Origin: Rostratula benghalensis
Lineage: Eukaryota; Chordata; Aves; Charadriiformes; Rostratulidae
Length of the DNA stretch: 64,000 nucleotides
Reading direction: 5' to 3'
NCBI GenBank assembly: GCA_013399305.1
Contig: VXAI01000163.1
Coordinates: 126,922-190,921 of the forward strand
The position numbers and the translations under genes were made by a program. This document shows, in pieces, positions 13,454 to 24,600 of the stretch (position 1 is its first letter; each line of letters starts with the position of its first letter). The notes under the pieces were generated by a model. It searched no databases. It was not told where the DNA came from and worked only from the letters and a program-made list of their open reading frames with translations.

Positions 13454-15681
13454 CTTTTTGTGTTTCTATCCCCCCACACCTTTTTTTTCTCCCTCCCTCT
13501 ATATTTATGCCAGCATATATAAATCAGTGGCGTTCAGCTGGTGCAGAAATGGGATGTCAGTGCAGAGCTTCACTCTACCTGCTTGATAGGTAGGTAAAGG
13601 TGTTAGCTGAGGTGTGTACGTGAGAGTCATTTACCTCTGGATGGGTGTCACTTTGGGTTCATGTGGATTTTAATTAGGTGTTGCTGTGATGGTAGTCACT
13701 ACCTGCATTTCAGAACACACAGATGTTCCTTGAACATCATTTTACGGGTAGAATTCGGCGTTACTTAATGACAGATGAAATGTAACTTAATGTGTTTACC
13801 ATTGCTTAAAATTTTCCAGCCTCACACGATGAACATCCCACAGTGTCAGCTTTGTTCTCTCCATAGCCTGTATTATTTGTAAATGTGCTCATTTATACCA
13901 GAGAGAGAAAAATAAAGGCAGGGAACCTTGAGAAATGCCAGCCAATAAAAGATAAGACAGTTGTGTTTTCTGGTAAACAATGAACGTAGCAAAACTGGTG
14001 ATGCTACAGGCATCTTGTGTTATTGATGAAAACAAACTGCTTACTGACATCTGCAGCAGCCAGCCCCTGACTAGTGGCGTCGCAGAGCCCTCCCATGCTG
14101 TGTGTTAGGCTGAATTTGCTGGAGTTCCCATCATGAAAGCTGCAGTTTTTGAAGGGTTTGGGGGTTGGTCCCCCTGTTTCCTTCCCCTTTAAATGACTTT
14201 CCTTTTTCTTGCAGATTTATATTTCTTATAGAAAATGAAGGAATAACTGTTCTTTTGATGCTGGTTGTATTAAAAGCCATAGCTATTTCTTTTGGGTAAA
14301 AGAGTACTTTAGCCATCTAAAGTCCTCTTTGGTGACAATTACAGTGTATCTGTGCTGCATTTCACATACTGTAGACCCTCATTGCTTCTGCTGAAAAGCC
14401 CTTGCTCTGTGTTGCATCCCACCATCTGATGCAGAAGTGACTCTTGTTTCTCCAGGCCATGAATGTTCCTCTGCTTCATGAGCAGATTTGCTTCAGCGTC
14501 GCAACCTCTGAACAGAGTTGCTCTTAGCACTGGGAAACTTTGGTTTAGCCTACATTTTTCCGGTAACTGCTATTACCCTCCTGTGTTACAAAGCTGATTA
14601 ATTCAATTTTCTCATTTACATTGCCACTTGCATGCTATTTGTAGACCAGTTTGTCCCCTGGGTTTCCCCCCCCCCCAAGATTCTATAAATTAAGGTGCTG
14701 TAGTTTTCCTTTGTATTTCTTGTCTAGAAGCCTGACAAGTTGAGGAAGGGGTAGCACCTCCTTTTATAGTAGTATTGAAATGGTTCACTTAAATAACTAC
14801 AAAGCCTAGTTCCCTATGCGTCTCACTTTCCATCGCAGCCTTGTAGGTCAGCTATACCTGATCCAAAGACTGTGCCTTGTGCATGACTTTCCTTCACCAA
14901 ATGGTATGGGGTACATGGAAATACTGCCAAGAAATACCTGTAGAGAGCCCCCTGCTATCTGCTGAGAGAGGAGTGTAGAGTAAGAGCTGTCCTGACTTGT
15001 CCCGTACAGCCCAGGGAAGGGGGGCTACTGTGGTGGGCCACCCATGGCCACTGTGGTGGGAATTGACACTGCAGATCTCCTCTGCTCCTCTTGCCTCGTT
15101 GAAGCTAATTATCTACCCCCTTTTTTCCCCCTGGCAGGCTTTTGCCTTGAAACCTCATTTCTTCAGGGAAATGATTGTATGTAATAATTGGCTGCTAAAT
15201 CCTTCTAAAGAAACTGCTCAGTAAAAGTGAGTGGTCTTTAATTTGACACTCCTAATGTTGGGCGAAGACAGGAGCGACAACAGCTGCTTTGCTTTGCATC
15301 TGCACTTTGAGTGTGATGGCACTCCGATGGTTTCGTTTGGATTTAGAAAACCTTGCTTAAAGGGCTAGAGCTGGAAATGAGCTTAAAGTCTCGGTTCCCT
15401 CAGAGGCATGTTTTGCAGTTATTATGGTGTCTGGTTCACTGGTTTGGAAGGATGGGTTCCATGCTAAGTCTGGAGGAGTGTTGAATTTTATTTTTTGACT
15501 GTTTTTAAATCTTTGCTTTACCCTCGGGGAAGGGGAGAGGTATGTAAAAGGCAGTTAATTATCATAGTTTATTATCTCATTAAATTATGAAATACCTTCC
15601 GCAAAGCTTATTATAGTAATCTAAAAATCGGCTATTCATATTTCTGATCTTTGTCTCCAGTCCTTGCTTTTTATTGGAGAT

Positions 15682-15712
15682 CATATATATGTACATGTGC
15701 ACGTGTGCATGT
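15682..15712. repeat. 31-bp alternating purine-pyrimidine tract with E-box
   Basis: Every base alternates between pyrimidine and purine. The tract is TA-rich at its left end and CA/TG/CG-rich at its right end. Such tracts can adopt Z-DNA or cruciform structure. A perfect CACGTG E-box lies inside, at 15700-15705. Confidence 0.7.
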
Positions 15713-16789
15713 TGATGCATGTAGAAAGCATTGACTGAAGTAAAACTTACCTATATAATTTAATTTTATTCAGCTTAAAGCTTTGTGAACCAGATCAGTC
15801 ATGTTGTGCTGGCTAAGGTCATACAATGGCTGTGAAGAGGGATATTGTTCGTGAGCCAGTTATTTCTAGCGTAGCTTCTGATCTTGCAGATTTATATAAC
15901 AGCAATGCATGGAAGAGTTGGAACACTTTTAAAGCTGCCTGGCTGTGAGGACTCCCTCGTGGGTGGGGAGAGCCTTGGTAAATGCACAAAAATAGAGATT
16001 AGAGCGTTTGGCAAAACTCATACCTAGATTCTGAACCCTGTAGGAGAACCGGGGATGTCTCCATCTGGTGTGGCTTTAGTATTGCCCTGATACATTCCAA
16101 ATGTGCAGTTGGAGTCACTACCTTTGCTGAAGAGAGAATTTAAATATTTGGAGAAGGAATTGTAGCTTAAATTTCTACTTAGGACAAAATCTGCCTCCTC
16201 CTGCAATAGAAAGCCATCCCAAAAAGATAGTTAGGTGGGCTGGAATCTAGGGTAGCTTTAGAAGGGATTTTGGATTTACTGATCCAAATTCATTCAAGTC
16301 TTAGTGCCGATCCTTTGCTGAGATTTCTAGATGGCTTATGTTAATTTAACTGAAAATGTAGCTTTTAAATTAATGAAGTTAAACCCATGTAAGAGGCTGT
16401 ATGGACAGGCTGTCTTTTTGATTTATCTGTCAACAAGGCACTGGTTTAACCTGCTCTTAACCCATAACAGTCCATGTGGATTTGAACTGATTTAACAAAA
16501 CTTATTTAATTAAATTGGGGCAATCTTGTGTTGCCAGCAAGGCCTCAGGAGAAGCATCTCTAGTTCTGCCTTTTGGCATTTTCTTCCCTTGGTAATGGTG
16601 CGATAAAAGATGCATTTATTTTATTTGTTGACTTTGTTGACTTAATTCTCACCTTCAAGCTATTAAGATTTCCTTTAGTGCTAAGGGCAGTCGCTTACAC
16701 AACCCACTGTGGTTGCATTTGTTTGTTATTTCGAACAGTGTCCCTAGCTACTGAACCCATAATTAATACAATTTAAAATACAGAAAATA

Positions 16790-17345
16790 CTCGGGGGGGT
16801 TTATGAAATTCTCCATGTATTTATTTACCTGTGGCTCGGTTGGTTGGCGGGGTATGAAAAGGATTGCGTATTTTGTCAGATTTCTGCAGTTGCCTAATCA
16901 GGCATGTTTTCAGTCGTCTGGCCCTTGTGGGATTTCCGTTTTATTTTCAGGTAACTTCCACTTCCCTGAACGTACTGACGGCTCTTGCACTCCCTCACAA
17001 TGTTTTACTTTCTTTATTGCTCCTGGCCTTAGTGCCTGCTTTCTGTTATTGCTCAAGTGCTCTTTCCAATTTTGCTGTTCTCGTTCGTCGGCGGGGTTTC
17101 GTGTGGCGTTTTCACCAATTCCCTTTCAGATGCACGGCTTTTGAGAGCTAAATGAACTGGTGCCAAGAGTTCATCAAATGTTCACCGGCGGTCCCAGCTG
17201 AAGTAATTGCCAATTTCTTGCTGCTCCTGTGTGGGAGCATTCTGCCACGACCTATTGCACAGCTGTGTGGCAAACCAGCCTCAGGTCCTCATACCATTTA
17301 AATATACGTGGATGCACGCACACACCATTTTTCATAGGATTTTAA
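16790..17345. promoter_or_regulatory. CpG-enriched intronic patch, candidate regulatory element
   Basis: I count roughly 20 CpG dinucleotides in about 550 bases, including six within 17080-17115, in moderate-GC sequence. Surrounding intron has far fewer. It is too sparse for a CpG island. Retained CpGs could reflect an unmethylated, conserved enhancer, but no specific motif arrangement is claimed. The function is inferred only from base composition. Confidence 0.25.
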
Positions 17346-18525
17346 TCTTTCTACCTGCCCTCCTTTGGTCACCATCTAATTTCAGCCTGGGAAAGGAACA
17401 GAAAAGCCAAGTGATGTGCGTGAGGACTCCCAGTAAGTCAGTGACTGGAGATTGGCTCAGTCCTGTCAAGGAGGAGAGGAAGCACCACGGGGTTTTGGAC
17501 CTCTGTGGACAGACTTACAAGACTGTGCTTAGTGAGGTGGGATTTCCTTGCTGAGGGGCCTCCTGTCCCCCAGAGCCACAACTGAGCAGATGCTGCTGAT
17601 GGGCTGTGGCAGAGGCAGTTCTGACTCCAGTGGGCTTTGAAAGATAGGCACGGCCAGCTGGAGCGACGAGGAGGAAGCTCGCTCTCTCTGGCAAGGAGAC
17701 TTCATGAAAGATGCAGATCTGGGAAGAAGTTTAAGCTTAGGCGTGCAATCTGTTGGGGAGGATCAGGTTGTAAATAAACCAGAAGTGCTAGGATGCAGCA
17801 AGGAGCAAGGTGCTCACTGAGGCTATCGTGTTTGGGGCTCAGTGTCACAGTTGGCGTTGGGGACGAGGTGTGAGAGGTGTAGAGCAGGCTGACGTGCGTA
17901 CGTACACATACAGCAGGCAGTGCTTCAGAGCCAGGCTGAGTTCGTAACACAATGTGGCATCTTGCTGCCCATTACAGGGCAGGTTGCCAGCAGGTTAAAA
18001 TGGCTGAAGAGGGTCTTCTTTCTAAGCATGAAATTAATTAAGGATCAGAGTGTGTTTCAACTAATGGAGGCATCTACTGAACGTGACCCTGAGGTTGCTG
18101 CAAGCATACGTTCCTGGAAATTACAAGTGGTCTGCTCTCAAGGCCATTCCTTCCCTCTTGCTACCTTCACTCTTGCTTTTGGGTGTCCCATCAGGCTGGG
18201 CACTGGCAGAAAGTGTTGGCTGGACACAACTGAGCAGTGGCAGGGCAGGACAGCCACACCTCAAGGACACTTCCAGAGGAGCCTGGTGCAAGCCACCGTG
18301 CTGACAACCACCGAGCAGGACTCTTTGCCCACAGGGCACCCAGATCAGCAAGTGCCCAGCTTTCGTGCAGTGTCACTGTCAGTGTAGACAGGGTCTGGGA
18401 TGCCATCCTCTGCTTCCTGTTTCAAACATCTGTAAGCTGGGGCTCTGACAGTACATGGAAGTGTGGTAGGTGGTCTGCTCATATGGGCAGAAATGCAGGA
18501 AATAAGATCTTGTCATTGGTTTAAA

Positions 18526-18615
18526 NNNNNNNNNNNNNNNNNNNNNNNNNNNNNNNNNNNNNNNNNNNNNNNNNNNNNNNNNNNNNNNNNNNNNNNNNNN
18601 NNNNNNNNNNNNNNN
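18526..18615. other. Assembly gap (90 N) beside an A/C-rich run
   Basis: There are 90 undetermined bases. The right flank (18616-18658) is an A-rich run broken by CCC triplets, so the gap probably lies in the same low-complexity tract. Open frames that cross it are meaningless. Confidence 0.98.
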
Positions 18616-18658
18616 AAAAAAAACCCAAACAAAAAAACCCAACAAACCCAAACCACCC
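18616..18658. repeat. A-rich tract with CCC triplets
   Basis: Runs of 3-8 A alternate with CC and CCC. Similar blocks occur at about 1188-1225, 29480-29519, 30783-30822 and 63379-63407. The complementary T/G version occurs at about 56159-56202. These are low-complexity tracts of uncertain origin. Confidence 0.7.
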
Positions 18659-21600
18659 AAATTTGCCTTCCTTGCTGCAAAATCTTCATGGAGATTAGGC
18701 TTCTTGTTGCAGAAGGGTTGACAGCAAAGGGGACTACATTGGCATTGCTGCCAGGCACATTTTCCTTTCACATTTTACAGTTCAGTAACTAATCTGTTTC
18801 TCAGTCAGCTTAGGGTGATCTTAATGCAAACTGCTACTAGAAAACACAGTACTGGCCTCCCGTGAGTCCTCACCACCTCTTTTGTGCCAACACCAGTGCT
18901 TCTGTGCCTATGAAACCTAACCTGACAAAGAAAAAAATCAAACTATAAATTAATTTTCGGCTAGATTGACTTCCTCAGCCAGCTGATTATGGGGTCTCAG
19001 GAGCTCTGTTGCTAGCATGAGCAGGAACATGTGACGAAGGGAAAAGTGTACCATACCTTTTCTCTGCAGCAGTCTTTAATGAGATTAGTTTAAACCAAAC
19101 TGAGCTCCTCATTTAGGGTGGAAAGGTGAGGCAATGCAATGGTTTGCTGCTCCAAAAAGATATGATCCTGCTCCGGTTGCTCTGCTCCTGCCCAGACGGT
19201 GGCAATCCCATCCCTTCCTGGTGTGGGTCCACAATGATATGCAGAACTAGAAGGAACATGGCTTTTCCCTACCACCATCAGCAAGCTCTTATTTTGTCTT
19301 GTTTGTACCATCAGATGTCAGGTATCCCACTGCTCATGCTCCACATACCACCATACCAAGAGTAAAAGTAAGGAGGGTGTTAGGAATGATGAAGCGTTGA
19401 TAAATCTCACTATTCTGTGAACAAAATATTCTCGGAGGGACTGTACTTTTGTCACTTCATGGACAAATCTGTGTTGTGCAGGTACAGTTTATGTGTGTGT
19501 GTTTTTACTATGATTACCTGGTACCAACATGAGTTCAATATGTGTGTTATCTTTTGACTAGGGTCTCCTGGGGTAGGGGGGCGTGACACGAGGCAAGAAG
19601 CAGGAGAGTATTGAATACTTGCTACTGCAGGTAAAGAAAGAAAGCCTGTGGGGAAGGCTACAGATTGTGGTGGCACAGGAACTGTTACCATAGTTTCCAT
19701 CCATATCATTAGTTCCCAACTACTTTTTCTGGCATTCAGGAGGAAGAGAAATGCATGCTCTGGCAGTCCAGCCAGCCCCCTCTCATAGGATTTAGCATCT
19801 CTCAAAGAAGAGGTGCGGGGTGAATGGCCCCTTTCCTTTTCAGGCAAGTTTGACTGGTAGAAGGATGTGGCGTGGATTGAAAGAAGGCATGAACAGAGTT
19901 ACTGGGACAATTGACTGCGTCTCCCTGATTGACTTGCAAGAATGGGCTGTATGACTCCTGGGGAGGAAGCCTGAAGAGAGTTGTGGTTTGCTTCCAAGGG
20001 AAACTTAATGCAAAAAATTACAATGGTGTAGGAAAAGAGAAGAGACCAGATAGGACCTGCTAAAGTTTCTTTGTTTTTCTTTTAAGTACAGTACAAGTTC
20101 AACATCATGGAATATATTAATATATATTTTATTCCCACCTTCCCTTTCTCCTCTCCCTCCCCCCAATTTGTGCGTAGTAATCTTTATTGGCAAGATGGGG
20201 AATGTGATTGATGTATGTTTTATACAAAAGCGATCGCTTTGCTGCAGCAGATATAGGATACAGGATGTTTTGCATCTCTTGCTTTTTTTCCTATTGTGCA
20301 TCTAAATGTTGTGGTTTTACAAGAGAAATTTTGAGTCCCTGGTAATAGCCAGATGGTAGAGGAGCCTTTGAAAGGCCAGGCCCATAGGAAGTGCAGATAT
20401 CTGGTTTCAGGGGGGTTAAATTACAAGCTGCAACCTCTGCAAGAGGTTAAAATGCCCACAACCTACTGACCGTGTGACTTTTATCACTTCCTGCCAGCAG
20501 ATGGAAAATTTTATTCAAATGGTAGGGATTAATGGAGGACTTAATTGAACAGGAAGTTTTTCAGCCATTGAGATGATGGCTAAAATGATCCATACACTGT
20601 TACTTCTGACATCTCTGCCAGCAGAAGTAATCTCTGGCTTTCTGGGTAGCGTAAGTTGCTTTTAGGGCAAAGGTGAAAGATTGCAAGCATTGAGGTACGC
20701 ATGTTTTTCTGAGATTGGAAAACAAGAATGAAATGATCTGTAAAATAACTTTTTTAATAAAAAAGAGCACAATTGCAAAAGGCTGCTTAAAGGGAAAAGA
20801 GAGTTTTCCTTCAGTTGCACGGCTTTGATCTTGCATCCTCTTGAGTTTTAGCAGTTGGTCAAATTACTAGGGAGGGTGCTGCTGATATGTTTGGTATTAT
20901 TTGACATATCATTCACCATTCAGTCTGAATCTGCAACTGTTTTGAAGAGGAACACGGAACAAAGGGCAGCACTGAATTTATCAGGAACTGGGTTTCGGGT
21001 AGTGCCGGAGGGTGTCACATGAGTAAGGAAGTGGGAAGCTCTGTCATCTGAACTGTGCTGGTTTTGTGTAATGTCTCCTGGTTGGGAACTGGGAAGAAAA
21101 CAGGTTTTGCAGATGTCCCTCCGATGTCTAAGAACACTGAAAATGATACCAGAAGAATGTTGAAATTGCACAGTGGGTTGTGCAAAAAGTGGTTTTGAAT
21201 TCTGTGTAATTAAATAGGGGGAAATGTTCAAGTTTTACAAAAATGGGGAAGGTTTTAACATTCTGTAGGCTCTCCCCTGTAGGGTTGGAAATCTTTTTGT
21301 AAGATCAAAAGGGCTCTTGGGGAAAAAAAAAATATCTGTGGTAAATAACAAGGTCCTTGTTAGATGTGATCCACTGCAAACAGAAGGATGGCGTTGCAGA
21401 GCAGGTGAAGTGAAAAGTCAGACCCCACGCTAGCTTTACTGCATATCAGAAAAATAGGAAAAATAGGAGGATTGCTTTACTCTTCTTCCACCTGCAGCGA
21501 GTCCAGGCAGCAGGACTTTGCCAGTTCTTCGCCAGTAGGTGGAGACTGTGCAAATGAACTGGAAATTCCATCTTCCTTCCAGTGTGGAAGGGGTTTGTTC

Positions 21601-24600
21601 TGTGGAGTTGACCTTGATTATCTCCAGCACACGGGAAAGGATTTAAGGTGAAAAATTTTTTTTGTATTTTTGTGGTCTTAAAGAAGAGCTTGTCAGGACA
21701 TAATACTTGCTCAGACATCTGCTAATCATTATTAAAGAGCACGCAAATGTGAATGAGTTTCTTCTCTGTACAGCAGGTTGGCCTAAAATGGCAGGCCTAG
21801 CCTAAAATCACTCCTTGGTGATGTTCTGCCTGTAGAACTTGCTGGTGGGGGGTGGTGGGTTTAGCTTAAGCTGGGAAGTAGGAAGCCTGGGTCACACTAC
21901 CAGAAAAGAGGGGGGGCACCCATTTCTGGATAGAGGGACTGGTAACCCAAGTCTCCATTTGCTGAGTGTTTCTGTACGTATCTGTGCTCAGATGTGCTTG
22001 TTTAGCAGCTTGCAGGGCACCCTAGTGAAGAAAACCTAGCAGCAGCTGAGAAACGCTGCCGAAAAAACCCAAAAATGGCTCCAGAGCATGGGCAAACTGC
22101 ACAAAGCAGCACTACACAAGCAAACTGCACACGAGGGAGTGTGGAGAGGAGTCAGAAGCTGTTGAAGCTGACTGGCACTGCTGCTGAAATAAGTGCTTGT
22201 CAAATGGCACTCGATACCGATCCACACTAAGGCGGTGACTCCTGCTGTAGCTCAGTCCCATGGAGTCAACTTGTCTGTCTTTTCCAGCGTCATAAGCTGT
22301 CTCTAGTGAGCAATCTCTGCAGCAGGCAGAGCCTGATGAACAACAAGAAGAGAGATGTATCCAGGACACAGCCCCCTCCAAAGTGGATTGATGCCACACG
22401 TTCCTGTTTCTTGTCCCTTCTCGGTGGGGATGCTTTTGCATCATTGTGCACGTTTGTAGCTTCTGTGAGCGTATCTGAGCTCGCCTAATTGAATGCTGTT
22501 GGCTGTGGTGGTGAAGGTGTCAGTGATAACCAGGACCATGGGAGGAGTGTTGTAGGACCCACAGTGAAGTCTCTGCAGCATTGTTGTTAGATTCCCATGA
22601 AGCTACTCCAAAATGGGAATTTTTAAGAACCATTGCAGGACAAAGGAAGGGTGGCACCACCTGTTTCTAGTATTCAGAAGGATCTCTTCTGCCATCTATT
22701 GCCACGTACAGCTCACCACATGCCTGTGTGGAGGAGAAAAAATTCTTGTCCAACCTCAGGTGGGACAGCCCTGGAAAAAGTGGACTTAAATGAGCCATTG
22801 TCTTGCTGAAATAGATTCTCTGGATCTTACACTTAAAGAGGAATAAGCCCTTGGACCTGGATTTATGAACAGTCTGTAGGACAGCTGCTGTATTGTGATC
22901 AGAAAAGAAAGGTAGTTACTGTGGGAAAACAGCTTCTTGGGAGTTTCATTCAGCTGCCATGTCCTCACTTGGTCATGTTCCACTGCTCCTTTTCCCTGGG
23001 CAGCAGCTGATAAACCCTTCTGTGCTTGCCACAGCCACCAGCACACGGGATGGGTGGAAGTGTGTGAGTATTTGGTGGTAATTAATGTATTTAAATCTAA
23101 ATCAACTTTTCTACAGCTGCCAAAGATGGGCTGGAAGTATCCCATTGCTGAGATGCTTGAAGGTAGTTGTGAGGTTTTGTAATTGTGCTGTACTACAGTT
23201 GTGCTTTGGTAACTCAGGGTCCTATTTTGATCTGAAGGTAAGAAGAGGGTTAGTGACCCTGTGTACAGCGCTGCAGTGATGTGAATTGCATACAATAAGC
23301 ATCAGCTTGTCCTGGCATCAGGTCCAACTTAAAAGCAGTTGTAGCAGTAGGATGAAAAGGAGACCCATGTTCCTTGAGAAGGGCTGTAAGCTTCACTAAT
23401 TATGCTTCTGTTTTTTTTGAACTATTCCTTGTTTCTCTTTGCTTATGTGTATTCTGAGGTCTATGGAGGGGACAGGACTCAAGCTCACACTGGGAGATCC
23501 TACTGGCTACAGCAGGGTAGTGTAAGAATTCCCTGGCCACCATGGATGTTTCAGGACAAAACCCCAGGGGCATTTAGTACCCGGTGTGATTCATCCCTTT
23601 CAAAGTTACTAGATCACTGATACACCTGAACTGCCTGGATCCATAGCTGAAATTTGAATGCAGTGTTTGTTTTCTACAAATTCTTCTTTACCAGCTAGTG
23701 TGGTCCTTAGTCATTGTGGCTGCTTGCATATGCAAGGGAGAGCATCTGTGAGGCTTGTATATGGTGGCTGGAGTTGTCCAGTTCCTCTGCAGTTAACATT
23801 GTGGGGGGTGGTAAACAGTGTCCAGCAGCTTTTAAAAACTCCTACTTTACCCAAGGCTGTCTTGTATGTAGTTTTAACAGCTGGCTATTTCACTTAGTGG
23901 TTACAAGTATTTCTGCTAAGCTGCAGGAAGTGAGGCAGTTTTGGAGACGCAAATACCTTCTTGTGATCAGTAAACATGGTCAGAACAAAGAGGTGATTCC
24001 AGAATTAATGACGATTTGGGCAGTTTTTATCAAACAAGTTTTAAGTTGCCAGCTGTACTTTAAGCTAGTCATTTAGCATATGAGCTAGCTCAATCATCAG
24101 TCGTTAAATGTCATTCCCAAGCACCTTTCCATTGTTGGCAGGAGAGAAGGTTCTCAGAAGCCAATTGTTTCATATTTAAAACAAACTGTTTAAAGAAAAC
24201 AAAAACAAAACACCAAAGGAACGTGTGCATCCATTCATTGTAGCTAAAGCTTTAGAGCAAGAAGTGTTATTTATGGAAACACGCTTTGTTAGGCCCAATG
24301 ATCAAGGACTGAATGAAGATGGGCATAGTATATTACTTTGTTTTGTTCACTTGAGAATTTAAGGCTGGTTTAAAATGAAATTACTAATTTAGGCCCAGCT
24401 TTAAATTTTTGAACCACAGAAGGTAAAGAAGATTGAGTGAATATAAGGCTCAGTAAAAATAACTTCTGAGAAGTGTTGCATTCCTCCTTACTGGAATGTT
24501 TACTGAAAATTGACCCAGATTCTTCTAACAAGGCAGGATTAAGTGTCTTTGAGAATAAGAAGAATCTTACTACAGTTACCTAGTAATACAGGTCTGGGTT

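Noticed and set aside
17702..18524. Several overlapping open frames on both strands, up to 155 aa
   Set aside because: No recognisable domain, frames open in many phases at once, and some run into the N gap. This is a stop-poor, GC-richer stretch and not a gene.
18379..18792. Open frames crossing the 90-N gap
   Set aside because: About 30 residues of each are undetermined and the true gap length is unknown, so the frame cannot be trusted.
22786..23295. 169-aa open frame on the - strand, the longest in the window
   Set aside because: No known motif, no supporting splice sites or codon pattern, and it lies inside JARID2 intron sequence. Consistent with chance in 64 kb.
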